A stretch of 64,000 nt of DNA from Rusavskia elegans (taxonomy: Eukaryota; Ascomycota; Lecanoromycetes; Teloschistales; Teloschistaceae), in NCBI GenBank assembly GCA_011316305.1, contig SAUG01000060.1:372001-436000 (forward strand). The letters are read 5' to 3'. The translations under genes and the position numbers were made by a program. Numbering within the stretch: position 1 is the stretch's first letter; each line of letters begins with the position of its first letter. The notes beneath the pieces are model-generated. The model had not been told where the DNA came from and did no database searches. It worked only from the letters and a program-made list of their open reading frames with translations. Below, piece by piece: positions 51,653 to 61,939 of this stretch.

Positions 51653-53367
51653 ATAGACTATTATTAAAAAAGAATAGAAAAATATTAGAAAGAATAAAAG
51701 TATTAAAAAAAATAACTAATACTATCCGATAAATATATTATCCTAAAATAGCTAGATATTAGAAAATAACTAAAATACTAAAAAAGATTTAAGAAAAAAC
51801 CAATATACTAGTATTTAAGAAATATATTAAAAAATATATTAAAATCTATTCTAAATATTCGATATTAAAAAAGAGTAAATAAAAATTAATTAGTAAACTT
51901 TATTCTATATAAATACCGGAATAGCTTTATTAATAGATTATAATAGACTTTATTATAAAATTTCCGGAATCTACCGATCCTAAAATATAGATATTATATA
52001 AGATAATAGTAATAATTATAGATAGATTTACGAAATATATAAAATTTATATTTTATAAAATAATAATAATAATAGCCGAATAGCTAGTATTTTTATTATT
52101 AAAAATAGTTTTTTATAAAAATAATATTACAGAAGAAATTATATTAGATCGGAATAAATTTTTTATTTCTAACTTTATAAAGAAATTAATATAGGTAGTA
52201 AAAACCGAATAGATAATATCGATATTATTCTATCTATAGACCGATAGATAAATAGAAAGGATAAATTAAATACTAGAATTTTATTTACGAATATACTTTT
52301 CTAAAAAAAAGGAAAATTTAGATCTAATTCCTTTCGACAGTCTAAATAGCGATTAATTTATTATATAATAAAGATATCGAAATAACCCTAGATAAACTTT
52401 TATACAGTAGAAAGTTAAAATACGAGATTACTAACGAGATAAATAATCTAGTAGTATAAATATTCGTTAATAGAATAAAAGAAAATTAGAATAGAGCTAA
52501 AATAAGAATTTAAAAGCTAAAAAATAAAATAAAATAGAAAGTAGATAAGTTAAAGAGCTAATATAATATTAAAAAAGGAAATAAAATATATTTATTAATA
52601 AAAAACTTTACCGATAAGAAACTAGATAGACTATAAATAGAAGCTTTTAAAGACTAGAATATTAAAAAAATAATAGTATATTTTAAATTTCTAGTAATAG
52701 AAATTTTTCTAAAATTCTATATAATACTTTTTAGAAAACTACCGGAAATATTACTATTAGTAAAAGATTTGTACTATTAGAAAAGGAAGGAATATAAAGT
52801 TAAAAAAATTATAGATAAAAAAAAGGAAACGGACGAATTTTTAGTTAAATAAAAAGGATTCTCCGATAAGGAAAATATCTAGAAACTAAGAAAATACCTT
52901 AAAAAAAACTTAGAGAATTCTAAGAAAATTTAGAAAAATACTATAGAAAAGGCTATATTATATCTATAATCTTATAGAAACGCGCTAGAGGATTTGCCGG
53001 ATAAGTAAACCTAATTATCTATAGTCGCCTATAGCTGCTATAACCGCTTTTTATAATAAAGGCTTTTAGCGAACGGCCGTCTATCGGTACTATCGGCTAT
53101 TTTTATTATATATATCGCTCTTTATTTCTATTAAATAACTTCTTTCGTTAGTTATTAATATAATTATTAAATAGGTTACTACTATTCTTTTTTTAATTAC
53201 TTCTATAATATAGACGCCTCGTAATATTATAACTATACTTACGCGGCTGCGCGGGATTAGTTATAATAATCTATACTAGAACTCCTTTAGTATTTAATAG
53301 TTCGGACTACGCCTACGGCTGTAGCTAGACCCGAACGTAACGCCCTTTGACGTATAGAAACGTTACA

Positions 53368-54200
53368 CTATAGTTATAACGAAGCTAAATATAAAATTTA
53401 TATTGAACGAATTTTTTAGAAAGCTATTAATATAGGTTTATAGATCGATATTATTAATTACGCCTTTTATATTACGGAAGTCCTTTATTTCGGTCTAATT
53501 ATTATAATATTAGTAGCTATAATGGATCTATCCAAGGTAAAACTAATTATTAACTAGCTTTTATATATTAATATTAAAAATATCTACAGTTTTTTAATTT
53601 TACTAACTTTTATAGACGCTATATCTATAGATATAGTCGGATTACCTTTCCGTTTATAAATTTAAATCGTTAATAAACCCCGTTTAAATAAATTAATTAA
53701 TATTAAGATTTTTTCGAAAAGTTTAAATTTATATTTACTTTCGATACCGTTTTTTATTATTATAACCTCCATTTTAAATTAATCGTCGAATCTAATATAT
53801 CCGATTCCATTTCTAGTAAAATACTATTTTAATATAATATTCAAAACGTTCTATATTCTATCGTATTTTTTTTCAAAAAATATTATCTAGCCGAATATAA
53901 ATATAAATTCTATAATAAAGAATTTATAGCTATTATCCGCGATTTAAAAAAAAAACGTCTAGAATTAAAAGGTTCTATCGAGTTGGTCGAAGTAGTTATA
54001 GATTATAAAAAGTATATATTTTATATCAACTAAATAATTTTGTTAGTACTAGGTTTATTAAAATAAATTTCCATTTAAATTATATACCGTATCATATACA
54101 ATCCCGAAAAAATCGATAAAAGCCTAATATTTTAATCTATCGTTTAAATCATCTCTTTAAAAAATAGATATACAAAATATTCGCTATTTATATTAATACT
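53368..54200 (+). pseudogene. Gypsy RT C-terminus and RNase H relic
   Basis: Reading through stops gives the post-RT segment YRYSRITFPFINLN, then RNase H: FFFKKYYLAEYKYKFYNKEF, IAIIRDLKKKRLELKGSIEL and VIDYKKYIF. This matches the gypsy pattern SPAECNYEIYDKELLAII...WRPELEG...TDHKNLEYF. It appears to be a gypsy lineage distinct from both LTR families described above. Upstream it stops at the LTR ending at 53367. Confidence 0.6.
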
Positions 54201-55330
54201 AAATAGTATTTAAGTTTTATATTTTTAGTTCTAGAATCTAAACAGTTTTTTAGAAATTAGTTTTCAAGCCTAGAATCTTCGATCTATAGTATAGATCTAT
54301 AACTTCGATCTAATCTAGTTATATTTTTTACTAATTCTAGTTCTAGCCCCGATTACCATAGCTTTGATAGATATTAATATAGAAAAACTTAAAACGGATA
54401 ATCTCGAGCTATAGTTTAATTAAAACGTCTTTATTCTAGAGGAAGATCTAGCAGAAAATATCTAGAAAAAATAATAATAAAAGAAATTCGGATTTTCTAG
54501 AAGCTGGCTGGGATAATAAATATTTATTTATAGAAAATAATCAAGTATTTTGAATGTTATTAAAGATAAGACTTCGATAAAAATACTAGTCAACCGCAGC
54601 CAATTTCTAAACGGATTGATATTCTAGAAGGTAAATAAATTACAACTACTAAACGACCAGTAACGCTGTATCTATTATAAACCGCGAAATTTTTTTAATA
54701 AAAATACGAAAGATATAAAAAAGGATATTATAAATAGATTAATATTTATAGATATCTATAAAACGAAAAATAGAATTGAAAAATAATAAAAACCATAGAT
54801 ATATTCAAAAATCAATTCGGCAGTAATATTTTTAAAGGAAAAACTATTCTAAAACCGAAAAAAATAAAAAGAATACTACTATTAGAAAAGAATATAACGA
54901 ATTCTATTGGTCGAAATATATTAAAGCTTCGTATAAGATATACGAAAAGGAGAAACAATTTAATAACCATTAGCTATAACTAATAAAAATAGATATTCTA
55001 GATAAAAACGATAAATAGAAACAATAAAGGCGTTATAATTACTTATATTATATCTTTTGCTCTATCGACTACTATAGGACGTATGAAATAATAAAAGATA
55101 CTAGCGACTACTTTTTAATACGTCTAAGAAACGAAGTAATATATATATTAAAAAGAATCAGAACTTTTAGTTAATATTTATATAGTAATTTCAATATAGA
55201 GTTATATAGTTCTGTAACGTACTATAAAATAATAAAATCGGAAATAGACGAAATCTTCTAATAAAAGAAATACTAAGAGAATATATATTAATAGCCTAGA
55301 AATAGTAATCTAATACAGCTAGTTACGTAC
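54201..55330 (+). other. AT-rich tract, probably gypsy gag region
   Basis: It lies upstream of a protease relic with the same arrangement as the 12-18.7 kb element, so part of it is likely decayed gag. No firm motif is read, but 55020-55080 looks like a mutated Cys-rich patch. Confidence 0.35.
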
Positions 55331-55339
55331 GTATATTCG

Positions 55340-55770
55340 ACGTCCGACTAATAGTAGAAATATATAATTAACTATAGAAAGTTAAAATAATAATCGATTT
55401 TAACGCGACCGGAAATTTTATATTAGAGAATATAATAAAAAAGAGAGCATTCTTTCAAACTAAAATAAACGATCTATATAATTTAGTAGTCGACGATATA
55501 AATTCATTACTAAACGAAAATAGAAACGTCGAGAAAAAAATAATACCGTTCTAAGAATTAATTTAATAGTATTAAAAAGAGTTTCAGTTCGATATCGTTC
55601 GAATAGCTAGCTACGAAATCGTATTTAGATTTTTTAGTTAAAGATTTATAACTTACTAATCGAGTAAAAGAGAAGACTATTTAGTTATAAACGATATTTC
55701 TATATTAGAAATATTCAATCTATACTATAGAAAAATTTATAGATAGATAAAAAATTAATTAAAAAACGCG
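55340..55770 (+). pseudogene. Gypsy protease relic related to the 12-18.7 kb element
   Basis: TTTTAACGCGACCGGAAATTTTATATTAGA closely matches 14340-14370, where the aspartic-protease motif (xxGATGNFI) lies. Similarity continues for about 350 bp, e.g. TATTAAAAAGAGTTTCAGTTCGATATCG against TATTAAAAAGAACTTTAGTTCGATATTA. It is therefore a second, truncated copy of that family or a close relative. Confidence 0.6.
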
Positions 55771-56581
55771 AATTTATAACTTCGATAAAAAACGACCGAT
55801 AATTATTCGAATTCGATTCGTTAACTATTAGTAGAGAAAATAGTAATATAACGAAAATAGAATAAAAAAAGAAATTTATATATCTAAAACCGTTTAAACT
55901 AACGCTTTTTATAACAATATATATTTAGAACGATTGGTTTTTTTAATTCGTTTTAGAGATTCTAATCGAATAGAATATCGTAATAACTATTATTAACAGC
56001 TATCAAAATATAAACTATATATAAAAGTACTTTTAATAACGGTATCGAAAGGTACGTAAAATTAGATAATTGCTCTAACGTGATAGATATTTGCAAGTGG
56101 CTTTTTAATCATCGTAATATCTAATACGTTTGTTTTTTTAGCGGCGTTTGACTCTGGTTTCACGCTTTGCCCCTTTTGATATTAGTGAAACGACGTCGCG
56201 TTCTATTAAGACGTCTTTTCCGAAAATAACGGATCTAAAAAAATAGATATTTATATACGAAGATAATATCTCGACTATAAATTAAAAAATCGTTTCCGAA
56301 TAATAGTTTCGGAACGAGATGTTTTAGATTTCTATATAGATCCGAAGTCGGTTTTCCCGTCCGAATTTTATCTAGCGAAGATTCGTTTCCGAATAAAATT
56401 ACGGGAACTTTTTAATCCCTTTTATAATCTCGACGGTTTTTCGTCGAATCGACTTCGTTATTTAGAGATATCTAATCGGATTATTAAAATCTCGTATAGA
56501 AACTAGATAGCTACTAGCGAATATCGAGAGGTCGATTTTTTATGATTTTGATACCTTATTATAACTAGGTTTTAGTAGGCC
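55771..56581. other. AT-rich tract bordering gene island 3
   Basis: No gene is recognised. 56130-56470 is less AT-rich and rich in TCG/CGA words, but frames are not convincing. Confidence 0.4.
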
Positions 56582-57005
56582 TTAGCGGTATTTTAAATAG
56601 AAAATATCGATATATCGATATTCGTGCGTTTCCGGTACAGACCCCCTGCGGGGTTGCCTTTCTCGGGCACTAAAAACCCCACTAATCGGTCTGCCAAGGA
56701 GACAACAGCATGCGCTAAATCCCACAATCATTAAAAGGTTAGATAGATGCTTGATGACATAGAGGTCAAGCCATCGTGGGGGCTGTCGATCACCCAGTAC
56801 CGATAGTGTCGCTTGATTCAAGACTTTTAAAGAGAGCGTGGAAGTATGTCCGGTAATAAGACTTCGACCCAATTGCTTCGCACAGAGGTGAGTCAAAGTC
56901 TGCTCGATTGATTTGCATCGTACTTTTCTGACAGAGTTCGAAGATTGTCAAGACCACGATCAGCTCAAAAGGCTTATTTCCCCGACAGAAATAAATATCA
57001 TCTCC

Positions 57006-57209
57006 ATGACTACGAGTTCTGGAGACTCTGGCTTCTGCAAGAACGATTCATGTAAACATGCAAACAATGAACACAAACGCCGGAAGTGTAAATCACCAGG
57101 CTGTGCAAAGAGGTGGAAACGCTGTCAAGTTGCAGGGACATGCAATGGCGAACATTACAGGATTTGCGTAAAGTGTGCAGACCATCCAGGTGCAGAACCT
57201 GACTGGTAG
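57006..57209 (+). CDS. Small eight-cysteine protein, 67 aa
   Basis: From the ATG at 57006 the protein is MTTSSGDSGFCKNDSC followed by a basic Cys-rich body. The spacing is C-x4-C-x11-C-x4-C-x6-C-x5-C-x7-C-x2-C, with several His between. No signal peptide is seen, so it is more like an intracellular zinc-binding or nucleic-acid-binding module than a secreted effector. No family is recognised. The open frame extends upstream to 56913 without another ATG. It lies about 270 bp upstream of the frame-shifted gene on the same strand and could be its first exon or a separate gene. Composition is normal. Confidence 0.5.
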   Translation: MTTSSGDSGFCKNDSCKHANNEHKRRKCKSPGCAKRWKRCQVAGTCNGEHYRICVKCADHPGAEPDW

Positions 57210-57475
57210 CCACATGTCATACAGGCTTTGGCTTTGGAGACTGAGAGAAAGGAAATGGCAATTCTTGACGGCAAGGAAGGATAGCGTTTGATTGGCGACT
57301 TGCGTGTGGCGAGAGTTCAATGCCAGAAAGGCTCAAAATTCCATGCCCAGGAATTTTATTTATTGCCAAGCCTCGCTTGTAGATTGCCAAGGAAACAAAC
57401 CCTTCATTTCCGTTTACACTCTTGCGTTTGGATTTTCCTCTCACGACTCCACATAATGATCGACTTCCAAGACGA

Positions 57476-59330
57476 ATGGAAGTCCCATCTGCACAGCCGG
57501 GAGATGGAATATGCCCCACCCATATCCAATGCGAAAACACGGCCACGGCTAGCTACAAACGATGGGCAGAATTACTATCAGCAGCAAAAAAGACGACAGA
57601 CGACTTTCAGATGGCTGATGGTCTTTTAGATCTTATCGAGTGCATTCCGGAGCTGAATTCACACGACTTCAAATCATTCTCAATCCTTGATCAGCCGTAT
57701 CCCAGGCTAAAATACGCTCTGAAATGGCTGACGACAACTGATCCGGCATGTAAACGTCCTACAAAGTGCACAAACCATTATCTCGAAATCGGAACTCTTC
57801 AGACTCCGGCGTACGAGTACTCCGACGTCTCTGGGGATGTATCCCGGTGGTCTGGCCTTCCGCCAGACCAAATGAAGCATCTTTCCCGTCTGATACTGGC
57901 TTGGGCCTATATCCTCTCGGCTCGATGGGTCGAAACTCTCAGTGCGGCAGGGGAAAAGGTGGCGATGGCCCAGAATGAAATTATCGACGAGAGCACCTTC
58001 TGGGAGGTTGTTATTGAGCGGCAATGGCGGGCCACCATCATTCGCGACGGCAAGACCTTTTACGCACCTTGGTGCACAACCCGATATATTACATCTTCCG
58101 AGTACGATTTCCCTTACGTAAACACCATATCCTTAGGCTGACGCGCTCGCCCAGTGCAAACAAAGCAGAAACGCCACTACACTCGCTGTCTGCCTTTCGG
58201 CACCTGGAGAACTCTTGTTTGTCAGAAGGAGTTTCAAACGAATGTACAGCTCTCGCACTGGCTACGGTCTTGATGTCGCCGCACTTCAGAGCTGGTCCGA
58301 TCAATCTTCCCGCAATAACCGCATCAAAGAGCGTCCGTCATCATACTAGCGTCGATGGCGTGTACTACGAGAGATTATCTAAGAGTCTCAGTCGATGCAT
58401 TACACTCAGCTGTTGTCATGAAGGCATATCTTCTCTACTTTGCAGCCCATTCTTTGAGCCTAAAATACCTTGCAATCTAATAGGAGCACACTCATCCGGC
58501 GCGAGAAAGGCCGTCGAGCCCGCAATGAGTGACCCGAAGCTCTTCGCTCGCTTAGTGGCCAAGCAGAATCCGAAAGTCTCTGCGTTCTGGCTCGCAGCAA
58601 TCCTGATGGGCCTCGGAAGTAAATATTTGAACTCTGCCTTGGGGGGGATGCCGCCTATCTGTCTTCCAATAGCATCTTGGACAGGTTTTCTACAGTCCTT
58701 CGTCCAAGTCGGCTATGATTCAATCTCTAATCGGGATGGATTTTGTACACGTGCGCAGGAGTTCACTACTACGTTTCTTATACGACCTACTGCCCCCATG
58801 CCGTTCACAACACCACCACCATTTGGAGAAATAGAAAAAACAAATATCAGTCTGAAAGTCCAAAAGCATTTGCGACACGACCACAGAATATTGAAGTCTA
58901 TGACGTACTGGATCTCCAGGGATGGGGAATTTCATCCCGTTTCAGAAAGGCCCGATATAGCCGAACGTCCTTTTGTTCGCCTACCACACATTGCCCGAGC
59001 TTCAGATAATGGTATAAAACAAGCACAATGGTAAGCCATATCGTGCGCCACTTCGAGGTAGTTTCTCGCTGATCCCGCTTCAGCGGTAACGAAGAGGCTG
59101 AAGATCTAGTATCCATTGACGCGACTTTCAACTTGTTCGAATGGTACAGAGACCTTGAAGGAGGTCTATGGCTCGAGGAATGCGACGGAAAACATGCATG
59201 GATAATGTATGATTCAGACGAAGACGGATCTCCCGTACCCGAAGTTTCCTCTCCTATAGCTGATCGATCTCGCATTCGAAGCTGGCAAGAGAGTCTGATT
59301 CCCTATTTGAACCTGCCAGAAGACATGTAG
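57476..59330 (+). pseudogene. Uncharacterised fungal protein gene with a frameshift near 58135 and a valid terminal intron
   Basis: Segment 1 (57476-~58135) contains YPRLKYALKWLTTTD, YEYSDVSGDVSRWSGLPPDQ and LSRLILAWAYILSARWVE. Segment 2 (~58138-59030, another frame) contains LTRSPSANKAETPLHSLSAF, FFEPKIPCNLIGAHSSG and SAFWLAAILMGLGSKYL. Segment 3 follows a 53-nt intron. These motifs fit a family of hypothetical proteins I remember from filamentous fungi; I know no function and could not search. The frames meet at ATATCCTTAGGCTGACG, where net one base is out of register. Introns there would be only 35-37 nt, and the 37-nt one enters a different frame, so a frameshift is likelier. The start at 57476 is only the first in-frame ATG. 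No RIP-type stops are seen, so the lesion is recent or a sequencing error. Confidence 0.55.
59031..59083 (+). other. 53-nt intron in the island-3 gene
   Basis: The donor GTAAGC, branch site GCTGAT and acceptor TTCAG are all canonical. Removing them joins codon TG|C in frame from segment 2 to the last exon (GNEEAEDLVSIDATFN...), which ends at the TAG at 59328-59330. That selection signature suggests the gene was functional until recently. Confidence 0.75.
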
Positions 59331-60408
59331 CAAAGTAGCTTTGATTTGAAACCCTTAGCTGCGGGCGAACATAAATTAATTGGCGATATAATGAAAAAAC
59401 TAAATAGTGAAAATAATCTGCTCATCGTCGCCAGAACGGCTGTTATATCGAGTCATATATATATGATTGAGACGTTCAGTCAGCCACATATCTTCTTGCC
59501 TATAGTAACTTTCGACTTTCGCGGAAATTGTCTCGAAGATCCGCCTCTGGAATAACAAATCGAATATTTTAGCTAGAATAGCAGTAAACCGCTAACGTTA
59601 AAATATAGTTAAAGAATTGTACTACTAGTTGATACACTTCGTTTAATATAAGAATTTATTTTATATTAAATCGATATATTATACATTTAATAATCTATTA
59701 CATTTTTGTTAACGATTTTCGGATATCTAATATAATTGTAAATATTGTTTTTTTAAATCAGATTTCGATTTTTTCTTTCGTAAATTGATGACTTATTTAT
59801 TATACTCTTCGATAGAATTACTATTATCGTTGGATTGAAAATAAACTATTAGAATATAATCTAATAGTTTGAAACAAATAGACTAGTAGAATATATAGAA
59901 ATTTATACTAGTTTTATTTTAAAAACTGTAATTTGATTATTTGCTATCGATTAGTTAATAGATTAAATCTGATTTTATAACGACTATTATCGTTATATCT
60001 ATCTACTTTCCATTTGAATTGAATACGTCGAAAGTAGTTTCCGGGCTATATCTAAATAAATTCTATCGATTCTATTACCGCTCGTTCTAGAAGTTTTTAA
60101 AAAGTCTATATCTAGATATTTATATAATTCGGAAGTATCTATTTATTCAATTCGTAAAAAATAAATTTAACGAAATTTTTATATTTTTACTAAAAGACAC
60201 CGACTATATTTTAGAATATATCCCCGAATCAAAATTTAATCGACCGTTTAAAATTAATAATATCTTTATATTTTCGAAATTTTATTAGTTTCAAATCTAT
60301 TAGAAAACTATTGTTATTATCTATTCTAAATTATATTATTCGTTATTACTTACCGCTATTATACTATAAAGTATAGAAAATATTAAAATATACGGCAATT
60401 CAAATGAG
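59331..60408. other. 3' flank grading into AT-rich RIP-like DNA
   Basis: 59346-59555 holds a short open frame without an ATG near its start and without a known domain; I do not call it a gene. From 59560 the sequence is AT-rich with nothing recognised. Confidence 0.45.
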
Positions 60409-60490
60409 GTTCGAGCTAAGATTCGCGTTAAAGTTCGTACTAAAGTTCGCGTTGAAGTTCGGATCGAAGCTCGCGCCGAAGCTCGCGCTG
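60409..60490. repeat. 12-bp tandem repeat (GTTCGCGTTAAA-like), about 7 copies
   Basis: Successive 12-mers such as GTTCGAGCTAAG, ATTCGCGTTAAA, GTTCGTACTAAA, GTTCGCGTTGAA, GTTCGGATCGAA and GCTCGCGCCGAA line up without gaps. They vary at fixed positions. It is followed by two copies of a TAGATTATATAATCTATA-type palindrome with CGAGGCTTT about 68 bp apart. Confidence 0.75.
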
Positions 60491-60849
60491 TAATATAGAT
60501 TATATAATCTATACCGAGGCTTTAACGTATAGATCGCTCTAAAAGTTTACGCTAAAGGGTTATAGATTAGATAATCTATATCGAGGCTTTGGCGCGCTAG
60601 TTTGGTATAGAAGATAAAAACTCTATATAGATTATTTATTTATTAGTTAATTAATTAAATAAACCGAGTTATATTAGTGGTTTACTCTACTATATTAAAA
60701 TATATATTTACTTCAATAGGGTATAATTTTAAATTTATAATAGTAATTTCTAATCTAATCGATATATATAGTAAATTACAGACTATCTAAATCGATATAG
60801 AACTTTAGATTACTATAGCCCGGAATATACTAGTATATACCGTTTAAAT

Positions 60850-61380
60850 AAAAAATTTGTATCGGAATCTAATATTAAAAAACTAGATATTCCGAATAGT
60901 ATACTCGAATTAAAAATAGAACCGAGATAATCCGGCTAGACTATCGCTATTTAGTAAACTATAGAAAGGATCCGGTTTAAATAAAAAGCGGTATCTACTA
61001 TATAAAATAGTATATTTAAATCGGAAATAAAAATTTTAAATTAAAAAAAGTTTTAATATAATCTAATACTATTTTGTTTATCGAAAGGAAAATTCGGCCT
61101 AAATAGAAAATAGTATCTACTATACGAATTAGTATATTTAAATCGAAAATAGAATTTTTAAATGAAAACAAATTTTAATATAATTTAATACTAATTAGTA
61201 TACAAAAAAAAAACCCCGGTTTAAAAAAAAGCGATATCTAATTCGTAGAATAGTAGATTTAAATCGAAAGTAAAATCTATATATTAAAAAAAATTCCATA
61301 TAATCCGGCTAAAAAAGCTATTATCTAGTAAAAATCGAGGTAAACGGCTACTAATATATAGAATAGTATATTTAGAAAAC
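60850..61380. repeat. Diverged ~120-bp tandem repeats
   Basis: Units near 60850, 60978, 61098, 61218 and 61335 share the order GCGGTATCTACTA...AATAGTATATTTAAATCGGAAATA...TTTTAATATAAT. Some sub-blocks are lost in the outer units. They lie just upstream of the copia coding relic and could belong to its leader or LTR. Confidence 0.6.
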
Positions 61381-61939
61381 GGTAAATAGAATTAAAAGAT
61401 CTAGATTAATAATATTACCGTATTAATTAAACTATCCGATAGTTAGATATAAGTTCGGAATAAATAAACTAGCGATATCAGAACTTCTATATAAAAGTAA
61501 AAATAGAAATTTAGTTATTCGAAAATTTCTAGGAATCTGGTTACTCGGATTAATAAAATATAAAACTTTTTTATCGATAGATTTTATAACTTTATTATTT
61601 ATTTTACTATTAACTAATTCCTTAATTCTTTATAAATTTTTTCCTATATTCGCTATAGCTAATAAATTTACTAATTCTAAATAGTAATCTATTACTACTT
61701 ATATTTATAGAAATAAAGATAACTAATTTCGTATTATATAGATTTATATAAAATCGAAAGACCTATAGAATATTATCTAGTAGTATACTATTCTAATTCT
61801 AGTTGTTTTTCATTATATTCTAGATTATAGATTCCGGCGCTTTATCCTATATAATTAAATAATTCTAACTATTTAGACTATCTATAATTCCTATTAAATA
61901 GCGAGTTATTAAAATTAGAAGAAGGAAATTATATATAAA

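Larger units (their letters stand above)
42061..53367 (+). mobile_element. Pol-only LTR element A, carrying two nested insertions
   Basis: The LTRs at 42061-42472 and 52956-53367 (412 bp each) bracket an internal region in three pieces: 42473-42631, 46602-48302 and 51653-52955. Piece 1 starts with the protease region (LVNLGTTQNII pattern) within about 65 nt of the LTR. Piece 2 has RT (LFKYLVIPFGLINAF; YLNN at 47485-47496 for YLDD) and RNase H. Piece 3 has integrase (VIVDRFTKYIKF, EEIILDRNKFF) and a chromodomain (FLVK-stop-KGFSDKENI). Removing both insertions leaves about 3.98 kb, matching pol-only element B (3.97 kb). No gag is present. A target duplication for the outer element is not evident. 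Confidence 0.8.

Noticed and set aside
56582..56896. 104-aa minus-strand ORF at the edge of island 3
   Set aside because: No domain, the end runs into AT-rich DNA, and there is no supporting start context. Possibly a remnant but not supportable.
58118..58154. 37-nt intron in place of the frameshift in the island-3 gene
   Set aside because: Donor, branch and acceptor look acceptable, but it is very short, removes a conserved-looking YVNTISL and enters a third frame that soon hits a stop.
59346..59555. 69-aa plus-strand ORF after the island-3 gene
   Set aside because: It starts at a non-ATG codon, has no recognised domain and falls at the edge of AT-rich DNA.
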